NCBI GenBank assembly: GCA_964342745.1
Contig: CAYFFW010000004.1
Location: 5,704 to 69,703, forward strand
Reading direction: 5' to 3'
Length of the DNA stretch: 64,000 bases
Source of the DNA: AEGEAN-183 sp964342745
GTDB lineage: Bacteria; Pseudomonadota; Gammaproteobacteria; Magnimaribacterales; Magnimaribacteraceae
Shown here: positions 1 to 8,698 of the stretch, one piece after another
How the letters are laid out: every line of letters begins with the position of its first letter
Numbering within the stretch: position 1 is the stretch's first letter
Notes under the pieces: model-generated
The model's input: only the letters and a program-made list of their open reading frames with translations
Told to the model about the DNA's origin: nothing
The model's database searches: none
Position numbers and translations under genes: made by a program

Positions 1-26
1 AATGCAAGTGATTAAAGGAACAATAA

Positions 27-506
27 ATGAAAAAAGCTTTATATCCCGGAACTTTTGATCCAATTACTCTTGGGCACATAGATATTATTGACAGAGCTCT
101 TCATTTATTTGATCAAGTAACTATAGCGATAGCCACTAGTGAAGCCAAAACTCCTCTTTTTTCTCTAGAAGAAAGAATTGATCAAATTGATTCAATTTTC
201 AAAGGGAATAAAAATGTAAGAGCCATTGGCTTTACTGGATTAGTTGTTGATCTTGCTAAGGAAGAAGATACTAATGTTCTCATTAGGGGGTTGAGGGCCG
301 TTTCAGACTTTGAATACGAGTTTCAGTTAGCAAACATGAATAGGGCCATGTCTCCTGACCTTGAAAGTGTCTTTTTAACTCCTAAAGCTAAGTTTTCTTT
401 TCTTTCATCTACCTTGGTTCGAGAAATTGCTTCAATGGGAGGGGAGTTATCCGCTTTTGTTGATCCAATAGTTGAGGAAGCCCTAAAAGATCGTTTTAAG
501 GGTTAA
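27..506 (+). CDS. coaD: Phosphopantetheine adenylyltransferase
   Basis: Transfers AMP from ATP to 4'-phosphopantetheine to give dephospho-CoA, the penultimate step of CoA synthesis, in the cytoplasm. The N-terminus carries the nucleotidyltransferase signature GTFDPITLGH (residues 8-17, with the T/HxGH-type TLGH) and the C-terminal part has the SSTLVRE motif. The 159-residue length equals that of the E. coli enzyme. An AAAGGA ribosome site lies 7 bases before the ATG. The stop is one base from the stop of the convergent mutM gene, and an inverted repeat straddles that junction. Identity is very secure. Confidence 0.97.
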   Translation: MKKALYPGTFDPITLGHIDIIDRALHLFDQVTIAIATSEAKTPLFSLEERIDQIDSIFKGNKNVRAIGFTGLVVDLAKEEDTNVLIRGLRAVSDFEYEFQLANMNRAMSPDLESVFLTPKAKFSFLSSTLVREIASMGGELSAFVDPIVEEALKDRFKG

Positions 507-527
507 TTTATGATTGGCATTTAGGGC
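480..527. repeat. Inverted repeat across the coaD/mutM stop-stop junction
   Basis: GCCCTAAA (480-487) and TTTAGGGC (520-527) are perfect 8-base inverted copies with 32 bases between them, lying in the last codons of both convergent genes. A shorter competing hairpin, CCCT-AAAA paired with TTTT-AGGG with one bulged A, sits at 481-502 and is followed by T-rich sequence. It may act as a terminator built into coding sequence. This is inference from shape only. Confidence 0.35.
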
Positions 528-1323
528 AGTAAACACTGCTCCTGTTGGACAAGCGAATTTCCTTTAATTTTGAAGAGCAGATCTTACAGCTTAAACCAGG
601 TCTACCATATACAAGTAATTCATTTTTAAAATAACCCGGCTGACTATTAGTTCCTAAAAAATCACGTAAAGTTGTACCTCCTTGATCTATTGATTTTTGC
701 AGTATCTCTCTAATGGAAGAAGCTAAAAGTTCATATTGTTTTTTACTAACAGCCCCTGCTCTTTTTTTAGGTCTTATACCTGATAAGAATAAAGCTTCTG
801 AAGCATAAATATTTCCAACTCCGGTAACTATTTTTGAATTCATAATAAAGTTCTTTACTGGAGATCTCCTTTTTCTTGAGATTTGAAATAAATATTCTCC
901 TGAGAAATAATTTCCAAGCGGTTCTGGACCTAAATCCTTTAAAAGTGAGTGTGATTCAATATCTTTTGACCACAGGAAAGAACCAAATCTTCTGGGATCT
1001 CTGTATCTTAATAAGATTGTTTCATTAAAAATGATATCAATATGATCATGTTTTTCTGGCTTTACATAGGTATCTATAATCCTTAAAGAACCAGACATCC
1101 CAAGATGAATAATGAGTGAGCCTGTATCGCTTTTTAAAATTAAATACTTAGCTCTTCTTTTTATAGAAGAAAAAGTTTTACCTATTAAGTTTTCTTTTAA
1201 GTCTTTTTCAGGAATTTCCCATCGCAGCTTAGGAGTCCTGATTAAAATATTGGAAATAGGTAAGTTTAATATATGAGGCTCAATACCTCTTAAAGTTGTC
1301 TCGACTTCAGGGAGTTCAGGCAC
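508..1323 (-). CDS. mutM: Formamidopyrimidine-DNA glycosylase
   Basis: Base-excision repair enzyme removing 8-oxoguanine and formamidopyrimidines, with AP-lyase activity. It starts PELPEVET, so the catalytic Pro2 and Glu3 are in place after Met removal. It ends in the family zinc finger, C-x2-C-x16-C-x2-C, within the last 28 residues. Length 271 matches E. coli (269). The start is GTG, the only codon that puts Pro at position 2. It follows the TolC-like gene by 3 bases on the same strand, so the two are probably cotranscribed. Confidence 0.96.
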   Translation of the reverse strand: MPELPEVETTLRGIEPHILNLPISNILIRTPKLRWEIPEKDLKENLIGKTFSSIKRRAKYLILKSDTGSLIIHLGMSGSLRIIDTYVKPEKHDHIDIIFNETILLRYRDPRRFGSFLWSKDIESHSLLKDLGPEPLGNYFSGEYLFQISRKRRSPVKNFIMNSKIVTGVGNIYASEALFLSGIRPKKRAGAVSKKQYELLASSIREILQKSIDQGGTTLRDFLGTNSQPGYFKNELLVYGRPGLSCKICSSKLKEIRLSNRSSVYCPKCQS

Positions 1324-1326
1324 CTT

Positions 1327-2664
1327 TTATTTCATCTGCGAACTAATATTAAATAAATCTTCAGGGCTTAATGATCCTACTGACTTTTTAAGTCTTAGTA
1401 CTGAAATAATGTAATCGTATCGAGATTTAGCGTAATCTCTTTGTGCAGCATAAAGACCTCTCTCGGCTTGTAAAAGATCAACAACATTTCTAAAACCTCC
1501 ACCAAATCCTATTTCAGTGGCCTCTAAAGATGATTTAGCTGAAGTAAGAGCTTGTTTTCTTGCAGTAACATTAGCTGATTGGGTTTGAACATTGAAATGA
1601 CTAGTTCTAATTTCTCTAATAACAGTTCTCTCTGTAAGCAAAGAGTATTCTTTACTTCTATCATACTCAGCCCAAGACTGTCTTCTGGCAGAGCTAATAG
1701 CACCTCCAGCAAAAATTGGAACATTTACTTGTATCTGATATTGCCTGTTATCTGACTCTAGGTCATAAAGAGGATTTTGAATAAATCCTCCAAATTTCCC
1801 TTGTCTAGAAGTACTTCTGGTAACTCTTCCAACAATATCAACTTGAGGGAGATGTGCTGAACCTCTTGACCTGGCATTACTCTTAGCTGCAGAAGCATTA
1901 AGTAAAGAAGCTTTTAATTGAAAATTATTTGCTAATCCTGTTTTTACCCATTCTTCTCTTTCAATAGGGTAAGGTGGCGGAGTAGGGTATTCATCTTTCA
2001 AAGGGGATAAAAGAGGGATTTTTCCTCCAATAATGGATGCTAAAGATTCTTTTGCAGAATCGAGTTGAGCTTCTCTAGAGATTTTTCCTACAACACTTAA
2101 ATCATAAGCTGCCTGAGTTTCTTGCACTTCAGTTATCGAGGCCAAACCAACATCAAATCTTGCTTTAGCTTGGTCTCTTTGCCTTCCAATTGCATCAAGT
2201 TCAGCTTTAGCAGCATTTAAACTATCTATTGCATACAATACATCAAAGTAACTAGTTGCCACTCGAACCATAGTTTCTTGCTGTTGAGATGAAAACTCTG
2301 CAGCAGCACTTTTTGTTAAAGCTTTCCCCTGTCTAAATTGAAACCATTTATCTAAGCGAAAAAGAGGTTGTCTTAATGATCCTGAATAATTATTAGAGTT
2401 ATATTCATCAAGTAGGGTTTCTTCTAATCTGTATTCATTCCAACCCGTAGACCCGCTAACAGTTATAGAAGGTAATAACCCAGCCCTTGCTTGAACTTTG
2501 TATTCTTTACCAGCTCTAAAAGATGCTTCTGCAGCCTTAAAGGTCGGGTCATTGATTAGTGCAAGTTCATATATATCTTTTAAATCTTCAGCCCAAGAGT
2601 GAGAAATATGAAAGATAAAAAGATTTAAAACAAGTAAGACTTTTACTACTTTTACTTTTGTCAT
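1327..2664 (-). CDS. TolC-family outer membrane efflux protein
   Basis: Predicted trimeric outer-membrane exit duct for tripartite efflux or type I secretion. An N-terminal signal peptide ends near SHSWA, followed by two OEP-type repeats rich in long Ala/Gln/Ser helices and a second half with QVDIVGRVTRS and a VPIFAGG-type barrel segment. I start it at the ATG at 2664, because GGAG lies 6 bases before it; an ATG four codons earlier (2676) overlaps that ribosome site. Length is about 445 residues. No membrane-fusion protein or inner-membrane pump is adjacent, so its partner must be elsewhere. Whether it is the housekeeping TolC cannot be told here. Confidence 0.88.
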   Translation of the reverse strand: MTKVKVVKVLLVLNLFIFHISHSWAEDLKDIYELALINDPTFKAAEASFRAGKEYKVQARAGLLPSITVSGSTGWNEYRLEETLLDEYNSNNYSGSLRQPLFRLDKWFQFRQGKALTKSAAAEFSSQQQETMVRVATSYFDVLYAIDSLNAAKAELDAIGRQRDQAKARFDVGLASITEVQETQAAYDLSVVGKISREAQLDSAKESLASIIGGKIPLLSPLKDEYPTPPPYPIEREEWVKTGLANNFQLKASLLNASAAKSNARSRGSAHLPQVDIVGRVTRSTSRQGKFGGFIQNPLYDLESDNRQYQIQVNVPIFAGGAISSARRQSWAEYDRSKEYSLLTERTVIREIRTSHFNVQTQSANVTARKQALTSAKSSLEATEIGFGGGFRNVVDLLQAERGLYAAQRDYAKSRYDYIISVLRLKKSVGSLSPEDLFNISSQMK

Positions 2665-2808
2665 GTCTAACTCCATTTTTAAGGTGTATTAGTCAAGTAT
2701 AACACCTAATTCTTTTTAACCTCAATATTTTTGTAAATTATCTTAAAACACATCTATTTTAAGAATTAGATATATATAATAAGAGTCTTAAATACACCTC
2801 ATAAGAAA

Positions 2809-4698
2809 TTGAGCTCTTCTAAGCCTAAAACCTACAAAAATAATCTAAAAGGAACTGAGAATGTTCAGCAATTTGCTGCTTCAAAAAAAGTTTATCTGAG
2901 TGGTTCTAGAGAAGATATAAGGGTACCGATGAGAGAGATAAGCCAGACCTCTTCAAAAACAGAGACTGGTGAGAAAGAAAACCCGAGTATATTGGTTTAT
3001 GACACTTCAGGTCCCTACACAGATCTAAGTAATAATATTGACCTTTCTGTAGGATTGAAACCTCATAGATTGAGTTGGGTTTTAGAAAGAGAGGACACTG
3101 AAGAACTTACTGAAAGGTCCTCTATATTTGCTAAAAATCAATCTGAATTACAAAGCTTAAAAGAATTAACTTTCTCCAAGTTACCCAAGGCTAGGAAAGC
3201 TAAAAGCGGTAAAAATGTAACTCAATTACATTATGCTCGACAAGGAATAATTACACCTGAGATGGAATACATTGCAATAAGGGAGAATCAAGGCTTAGAG
3301 CAGGCAAGAAAGAAAGGTTTAATTTCTAGCCGTCATTCAGGCAAGTCTTTTGGGGCAATTATCCCAGAAGAAATAACTCCAGAATTTGTAAGAAATGAAG
3401 TTGCTAATGGCAGAGCAATCATTCCTCTAAACATTAATCACCCTGAATCCGAACCCATGATTATTGGGAGAAACTTTAAAATAAAGGTAAATTCAAACAT
3501 AGGGAATTCAGCTGTGACCTCTTCAATAGAAGAAGAAGTCCATAAGATGACTTGGTCCACAAAATGGGGAGCAGATACAGTAATGGATCTTTCTACAGGA
3601 AAACACATTCATCAAACTAGGGAATGGATAATTCGAAATTCTCCTGTACCTATAGGTACAGTACCTATATACCAAGCTCTAGAAAAGGTTAATGGTGTTG
3701 CTGAAGATCTGAATTGGGAAATCTTTAAAGACACTCTGATTGAACAAGCAGAGCAGGGAGTAGATTATTTCACTATTCATGCAGGAGTTTTGTTGCGATA
3801 TGTACCAATGACTGCAGAAAGGTTAACAGGAATAGTTTCTAGGGGCGGTTCAATAATGGCCAAGTGGTGTTTATCTCATCATAGAGAAAACTTTCTCTAC
3901 ACTCACTTTGAAGACATATGTGAAATTATGAAATCCTATGATGTTTCTTTTTCTCTTGGTGATGGCCTAAGACCTGGTTCTATTGCCGATGCAAATGACG
4001 AGGCTCAATTCTCTGAGCTGAAGACTTTAGGTGAGTTAACAAAAGTTGCCTGGGAGCATGATGTTCAAGTCATGGTTGAAGGACCAGGGCATGTTCCGAT
4101 GCAGATGATTAAAGAAAATATGGATAAGCAATTAGAGATTTGTCATGAAGCTCCTTTTTACACCTTAGGGCCTTTGACTACTGACATTGCTCCTGCTCAC
4201 GATCATTTAACTTCTGCAATAGGAGCTGCCATGATTGGCTGGTTTGGTTGTGCCATGCTTTGTTATGTAACTCCAAAAGAACACTTGGGTTTACCAAATA
4301 AAGAAGACGTTAAAGAAGGATTAATTGCTTATCGAATAGCAGCTCATGCAGGTGATTTAGCTAAAGGACATCCCGCAGCACAGTTAAGGGATAACACTTT
4401 GTCCAAGGCAAGATTTGAATTTAGATGGGAAGATCAGTTTAATCTAGGTTTAGATCCAGAAAGGTCAAGACAGTATCATGATGAGACTTTACCAAAAGAT
4501 TCGGCAAAGGTAGCTCATTTCTGTTCAATGTGTGGGCCAAAATTTTGTTCAATGAAAATTAGCCAAGAAGTCAGGGAATATGCTAAAAATAATGATGAGA
4601 AAATAGAACTTTTGGATATTGATGACATAGAAGAGGGTTTAAAGCAGAAATCTGAAGAATTCAAACAACAAGGTTCAAAGATTTATCATGAAGTATAA
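2809..4698 (+). CDS. thiC: Phosphomethylpyrimidine synthase ThiC
   Basis: Radical-SAM enzyme converting aminoimidazole ribotide to HMP phosphate, the pyrimidine half of thiamine. The C-terminal cluster motif C-S-M-C-x4-C (C572, C575, C580) that binds the [4Fe-4S] centre is intact, and the core contains the GDGLRPG and EGPGHVPM segments typical of ThiC. Length 629 is normal for proteobacteria. The start is TTG: no ATG exists upstream before an in-frame stop at 2767, and the next internal Met is far inside the conserved PMREI segment. Upstream sequence holds a TATAAT (2775-2780) but no TPP riboswitch signature. No other thi gene is in the window. Confidence 0.96.
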   Translation: MSSSKPKTYKNNLKGTENVQQFAASKKVYLSGSREDIRVPMREISQTSSKTETGEKENPSILVYDTSGPYTDLSNNIDLSVGLKPHRLSWVLEREDTEELTERSSIFAKNQSELQSLKELTFSKLPKARKAKSGKNVTQLHYARQGIITPEMEYIAIRENQGLEQARKKGLISSRHSGKSFGAIIPEEITPEFVRNEVANGRAIIPLNINHPESEPMIIGRNFKIKVNSNIGNSAVTSSIEEEVHKMTWSTKWGADTVMDLSTGKHIHQTREWIIRNSPVPIGTVPIYQALEKVNGVAEDLNWEIFKDTLIEQAEQGVDYFTIHAGVLLRYVPMTAERLTGIVSRGGSIMAKWCLSHHRENFLYTHFEDICEIMKSYDVSFSLGDGLRPGSIADANDEAQFSELKTLGELTKVAWEHDVQVMVEGPGHVPMQMIKENMDKQLEICHEAPFYTLGPLTTDIAPAHDHLTSAIGAAMIGWFGCAMLCYVTPKEHLGLPNKEDVKEGLIAYRIAAHAGDLAKGHPAAQLRDNTLSKARFEFRWEDQFNLGLDPERSRQYHDETLPKDSAKVAHFCSMCGPKFCSMKISQEVREYAKNNDEKIELLDIDDIEEGLKQKSEEFKQQGSKIYHEV

Positions 4699-4715
4699 TT
4701 TAAATAGGAGTCATT

Positions 4716-5198
4716 ATGACAATTCAAATAGGAGATAAGTTACCACAAATAACTGTTAGTACCATGACACCAGAGGGTCCAAAACCAGTGTCTTTAGAAG
4801 AGCTCTGTTCAGGTAAAAAGGTAGTACTTTTTGCTGTTCCAGGTGCTTTTACGCCAACTTGCAGTGTCCAGCACTTACCGGGGTTTGTTACAAATGCAAG
4901 CGCCCTAAAAGAAAAGGGGGCTGATGTAGTAGCATGCATTTCGGTAAACGATCCTTTCGTTATGGCAGCTTGGGGTAAGGAAGGGAATACCGGCGAAGAT
5001 GTTTTAATGCTTGCTGATGGCAATGCTGAATTTACTTCAGCTATTGGATTAGAGATGGACGGTACCGGATTTGGGTTGGGTAAAAGATCACAACGTTATG
5101 CAATGATAATTGACGATGGAGTAGTTTCTACTTTAAATGTAGAAAGTGGTCCTGCTCTTGACGTAAGTTCCGCCGAAACAATATTAGAAACCTTATAA
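4716..5198 (+). CDS. Prx5-type peroxiredoxin
   Basis: Thiol peroxidase reducing H2O2 or alkyl hydroperoxides. The peroxidatic cysteine is C49 in PGAFTPTCS, the Prx5-class form of the PxxxTxxC motif, and the protein has the usual 160-residue thioredoxin-like fold length. No fused glutaredoxin domain is present, so the reductant is glutathione/glutaredoxin or thioredoxin in trans. AGGAG lies ahead of the ATG. It sits 17 bases after thiC and 7 bases before the P450, so the three may form one transcript; peroxide control beside a P450 is plausible but unproven. Confidence 0.93.
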   Translation: MTIQIGDKLPQITVSTMTPEGPKPVSLEELCSGKKVVLFAVPGAFTPTCSVQHLPGFVTNASALKEKGADVVACISVNDPFVMAAWGKEGNTGEDVLMLADGNAEFTSAIGLEMDGTGFGLGKRSQRYAMIIDDGVVSTLNVESGPALDVSSAETILETL

Positions 5199-5205
5199 AA
5201 AAATT

Positions 5206-6444
5206 ATGGCGAAACCTATTTTTGACATAGGTCAAATCTGTGAGCTAGATAAATGGGAGACCTTTATTAATGGTCAACCTCATGAAATCTTTACACGATT
5301 AAGAAACGAAGCTCCAGTTTATTGGCATGAAGAGTCCTTATCTTATGAAAAAGGTTTTTGGGCTTTAACAAAATACGAAGATATCATGAGTGTTTCTAAA
5401 GACCCTAAGACTTTTTCTTCCGCTCAACCAGGTATTTTAATGACTTACGGAGATCCTGAAGTAGCTGATCCAGTGGCCACTGCTGCCTTAGTTAGTAACA
5501 TGATTGCAATGGATCCACCTCAGCATACAACTTATAGAAAAATGGTCTCACCTAGTTTTAGCCCCAAATCTTTAAGAGACATGGAGGAAGGTATTCGGAA
5601 TAAGGTCAGGGAATTGCTTGACAAAGTATCTAAAACTAAAGAATTTGACTTTGTAACAGAAATATCAGAAAAGATACCTTTATGGGTTTTGTGTGAAATG
5701 ATGGGGATAGAAGAGTCAAAAAGACAGAAAGTTAGAGAAATAGTTAACAACTTAACTGATGCTTCCTCAAACCAAAATCCAGATAATGCTATGAAAATTT
5801 GGGTCAATTATATGGAACTTTTCAAAATGGGAAGAGATATGATTGAAGAGAGACGAAAAAATCCAACCGATGATTTAATGAGTGTAGTTGCTAATACTGA
5901 AGTTGAAGGAGAAGGTCTACCGCCTGAGCTTTTAGACGGTTTTATGATTTTGATGGTAATAGCTGGTAATGAAACCACCAGGAATACCATGACGGGAGGG
6001 TTAATTGCTTTAGATCAAAATCCAGAAGAAAGGCAGAAGCTAATTAATAATCCAAACCTAATATCCAATGCAGCAGATGAAATGCTTCGATGGGTAAGTT
6101 CAGTGATTTACATGAGAAGAACTGCTGCTGACGATACCGAGATAAGAGGCCAAAAAATAGAAAAGGGAGATAAACTTATTTTATGGTACGGAGCAGCCAA
6201 TAGAGACGAAGAAGTTTTTGATGATGCCCATGCTTTTAGAGTTGATAGAGGAGATGCAAGAAAACACATAGCGTTTGGAGCAGGTCAACATCTTTGTTTG
6301 GGCAATAGACTTGGAAAACTTCAAATTCAAATTCTTTATGAAGAATTATTGGATCGTTACCCCGATATAAAAGTTGTTTCTGAACCCACCAGAATTCCCT
6401 CTAATTTTTTAGATGGAATCTCTAATTTAAAGGTAAGGATTTAA
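5206..6444 (+). CDS. Cytochrome P450
   Basis: Soluble bacterial class I P450 monooxygenase of 412 residues without membrane anchor. The I-helix oxygen-activation motif AGNETTR begins at about residue 253, the K-helix ExxR is E292-R295, and the heme loop FGAGQHLCLG puts the axial cysteine at about 364. The AGNETTR form of the I helix is shared with sterol- and terpenoid-oxidising families such as CYP124/CYP125, so a lipid or isoprenoid substrate is a reasonable guess; the substrate cannot be read from sequence. No ferredoxin or ferredoxin reductase gene is near. Confidence 0.94.
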   Translation: MAKPIFDIGQICELDKWETFINGQPHEIFTRLRNEAPVYWHEESLSYEKGFWALTKYEDIMSVSKDPKTFSSAQPGILMTYGDPEVADPVATAALVSNMIAMDPPQHTTYRKMVSPSFSPKSLRDMEEGIRNKVRELLDKVSKTKEFDFVTEISEKIPLWVLCEMMGIEESKRQKVREIVNNLTDASSNQNPDNAMKIWVNYMELFKMGRDMIEERRKNPTDDLMSVVANTEVEGEGLPPELLDGFMILMVIAGNETTRNTMTGGLIALDQNPEERQKLINNPNLISNAADEMLRWVSSVIYMRRTAADDTEIRGQKIEKGDKLILWYGAANRDEEVFDDAHAFRVDRGDARKHIAFGAGQHLCLGNRLGKLQIQILYEELLDRYPDIKVVSEPTRIPSNFLDGISNLKVRI

Positions 6445-6464
6445 AGTACGAAGAGTAACTTCAC

Positions 6465-6620
6465 CTAAAAGTAAGTAATCATATACGTAACTGAAACCAA
6501 CATAGATATAAAGACAAAACCTATTGCTCTATCTCCATCTCTCTTAGCTCTATAGTTTCTTTTGAAATCTCTAGGTCCTATTCTAGATTTACGCTTATCT
6601 TTCAAAGATATATTTGTCAT
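6465..6620 (-). CDS. Small basic single-helix membrane protein (51 aa)
   Basis: A complete reading frame in the largest gap of the window. The first 30 residues are strongly basic (KDKRKSR, RDFKRNYRAKRDGDR) and the last 20 form one hydrophobic segment ending at the C-terminus (AIGFVFISMLVSVTYMITYF). The order charged head then helix suggests a cytoplasmic N-terminus and one membrane span. An AAGAAA stretch precedes the ATG and a reverse-strand TATAAT (6664-6669) lies 44 bases upstream. I do not recognise the family. Support is composition and architecture only. Confidence 0.55.
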   Translation of the reverse strand: MTNISLKDKRKSRIGPRDFKRNYRAKRDGDRAIGFVFISMLVSVTYMITYF

Positions 6621-6811
6621 TTTCTTAAATAAAAGTTAATTAGTTAATTAAAGAATAAAAAATATTATATCATTTATATTTATATATATAAATAGATTTC
6701 ATGAATAATTAGGGAAATTCCTATTCTTATAAGCCCTTTTTAGGACCAAATTGTTTCAAACTTCGTAAATTACTTACTTGCTATCTACCTGTATAATATG
6801 CGAAAACCTCA
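6621..6811. other. AT-rich intergenic region upstream of parE
   Basis: The rest of the 367-base gap between the P450 and parE. It is almost pure A/T between 6621 and 6700, with candidate -10 elements for the small reverse-strand gene (ATTATA at 6664-6669) and for parE (TATAAT at 6792-6797). I see no strong hairpin, RNA gene or further reading frame in it. Confidence 0.5.
6792..6797 (+). promoter_or_regulatory. Candidate -10 element of parE-parC
   Basis: A perfect TATAAT lies 14 bases before the parE ATG at 6812. Transcription would start near 6804 and leave a leader of only about 7 bases, and no Shine-Dalgarno sequence is present. No good TTGACA match is found 16-18 bases upstream. Confidence 0.4.
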
Positions 6812-8698
6812 ATGGTTAGAGAATACACTGCAGAATCTATTGAAGTCCTTTCAGGGTTGGACCCGGTGCGAAAGAGACCGGGAATGTACACTGAAACTTC
6901 AAGACCTAACCACCTAGCTCTAGAAGTTATAGATAATAGTGTTGATGAAGCTTTGGCAGGTTATGCTTCTAGAATAGATGTCAAACTTAATAAGGATGGC
7001 TCTCTCTCTGTTAAAGATGATGGCAGAGGTATGCCGGTTGATATTCATCCTGAAGAAGGTATTCCAGGAGTTGAATTAATTTTTTCAAGATTACATGCTG
7101 GAGCAAAGTTTTCTAATCTAGATTACAAGTTCTCAGGTGGTTTACATGGAGTTGGTGTCTCAGTAGTTAATGCTCTTTCGAGCAGTCTTAAAGCTGAAAT
7201 TAAAAGAGGAGGGAAGAAGTATTCAATTGAATTTAAGAATAGTGAAAAATCTAAAGACCTTAAAGAAATTGACTCAGTAGGTAAAAAGAATACTGGTACC
7301 AAAGTAACATTCCTACCTGATCCAGATTTTTTTGATTCAGTAAATATTTCAACCACTCAGTTATCACTAGCATTAAAAGCTAAAGCTGTTTTATGTCCTG
7401 GCCTAACAATAAATTTCAATGATGAAATTTCTGGTAAGAAAGAAACATGGTGTTTTTTAGAGGGTTTAGCTGCCTATCTATTAAAAAGTAACGAAGGTGG
7501 ACAGCTTATCCCACTTGAACCTTTTGAAGGTGATCATATGGTAGATGAAGGGGGTCTTACATGGGCAATTCAATGGGTTAATGGAATAGAGAATCCTCTT
7601 TCAGAGAGTTATGTAAATTTAATACCCACTCCTCAAGGAGGGACTCATGTAAGTGGATTAAGATCAGGGTTAACAGATGCTTTAAAAGAGTTTTGTGAAT
7701 TTAGAAACCTTATACCACGTGGGGTGAAACTTACAGCAGATGATATTTGGGTAAACTGCAGTTCAATCATTTCAACAAAACTGAAAGATCCTCAGTTTAC
7801 TGGTCAAACCAAAGAAAGACTCTCTTCTAAAGAAGTTACAGGATTTATTTCAGCAATTATAAAAGATGCCTTTAGTCTTTGGTTGAACCAACACACAAAT
7901 GAAGGAGAAGAAATAGCCCTATTGTCCATTTCTAATGCTCAGGCAAGGTTAAAGGCAAGTAAAAAGGTACAAAGAAAAAAAATAACCTCAGGACCTGTAT
8001 TGCCAGGAAAACTTACAGACTGCACTACTGATGATTTCGAAGAGGGAGAATTATTTCTTGTTGAGGGCGATTCTGCAGGGGGCTCTGCAAAGCAGGCTCG
8101 AGATAGAACCTTTCAAGCAGTCATGCCTTTAGGAGGAAAAATTCTAAATACTTGGGAGGTAGAAACTTCAGAAATATTATCTTCTCAAGAAGTTCATAAT
8201 ATTTCTATAGCTCTAGGTGTAGAGCCTGGCTCTAATGATTTATCAAAATTGAGATATGGAAAAGTATGTATTTTAGCTGACGCTGATCCAGATGGTTACC
8301 ATATTGCTGCCTTGTTATGTGCTTTATTCCTTAAACACTTTAGGTCGTTAGTAGAAGATGGAAGAATTTATGTTGCAATGCCACCCTTGTACAGGATAGA
8401 TCAAGGTAAAGATGTTTATTATGCGCTAGATGATAAGGAAAAAGATTCCCTAATAAAAAAACTAAAGTCATCAAATAAGAAAACAAAGATTGGTATACAA
8501 AGATTTAAAGGATTGGCAGAAATGAATGCTTCGCAATTACGTGAAACTACCATGATTCCCGGAGCAAGAAGATTAGTACAGCTCACAGTTAAGAAAGGAG
8601 ATAGATCATTAAAAACAATGGACATGCTACTTTCTAAAAAAGGAGCTAACGATAGAAAAGAGTGGTTAGAAGAGAAAGGAGATTTAGCTAATGGTTAA
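6812..8698 (+). CDS. parE: DNA topoisomerase IV subunit B
   Basis: ATPase subunit of the chromosome-decatenating type IIA topoisomerase. It has the GHKL ATPase features (VIDNSVDEALAG, DDGRGMPVD, GGLHGVGVSVVNALS), the transducer region, and the TOPRIM motif EGDSAGGSAKQARDR with DADPDG. Its 628 residues match E. coli ParE (630), not the longer GyrB, and RPGMYTETSRPNHLA is ParE-like. The parC start overlaps its last 8 bases, so the two subunits are translated together. Confidence 0.97.
   Translation: MVREYTAESIEVLSGLDPVRKRPGMYTETSRPNHLALEVIDNSVDEALAGYASRIDVKLNKDGSLSVKDDGRGMPVDIHPEEGIPGVELIFSRLHAGAKFSNLDYKFSGGLHGVGVSVVNALSSSLKAEIKRGGKKYSIEFKNSEKSKDLKEIDSVGKKNTGTKVTFLPDPDFFDSVNISTTQLSLALKAKAVLCPGLTINFNDEISGKKETWCFLEGLAAYLLKSNEGGQLIPLEPFEGDHMVDEGGLTWAIQWVNGIENPLSESYVNLIPTPQGGTHVSGLRSGLTDALKEFCEFRNLIPRGVKLTADDIWVNCSSIISTKLKDPQFTGQTKERLSSKEVTGFISAIIKDAFSLWLNQHTNEGEEIALLSISNAQARLKASKKVQRKKITSGPVLPGKLTDCTTDDFEEGELFLVEGDSAGGSAKQARDRTFQAVMPLGGKILNTWEVETSEILSSQEVHNISIALGVEPGSNDLSKLRYGKVCILADADPDGYHIAALLCALFLKHFRSLVEDGRIYVAMPPLYRIDQGKDVYYALDDKEKDSLIKKLKSSNKKTKIGIQRFKGLAEMNASQLRETTMIPGARRLVQLTVKKGDRSLKTMDMLLSKKGANDRKEWLEEKGDLANG

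Noticed and set aside
2677..2808. Possible TPP riboswitch before thiC
   Set aside because: Neither the conserved CTGAGA nor the ACCTGATC...ACCAGCG elements occur in the region.
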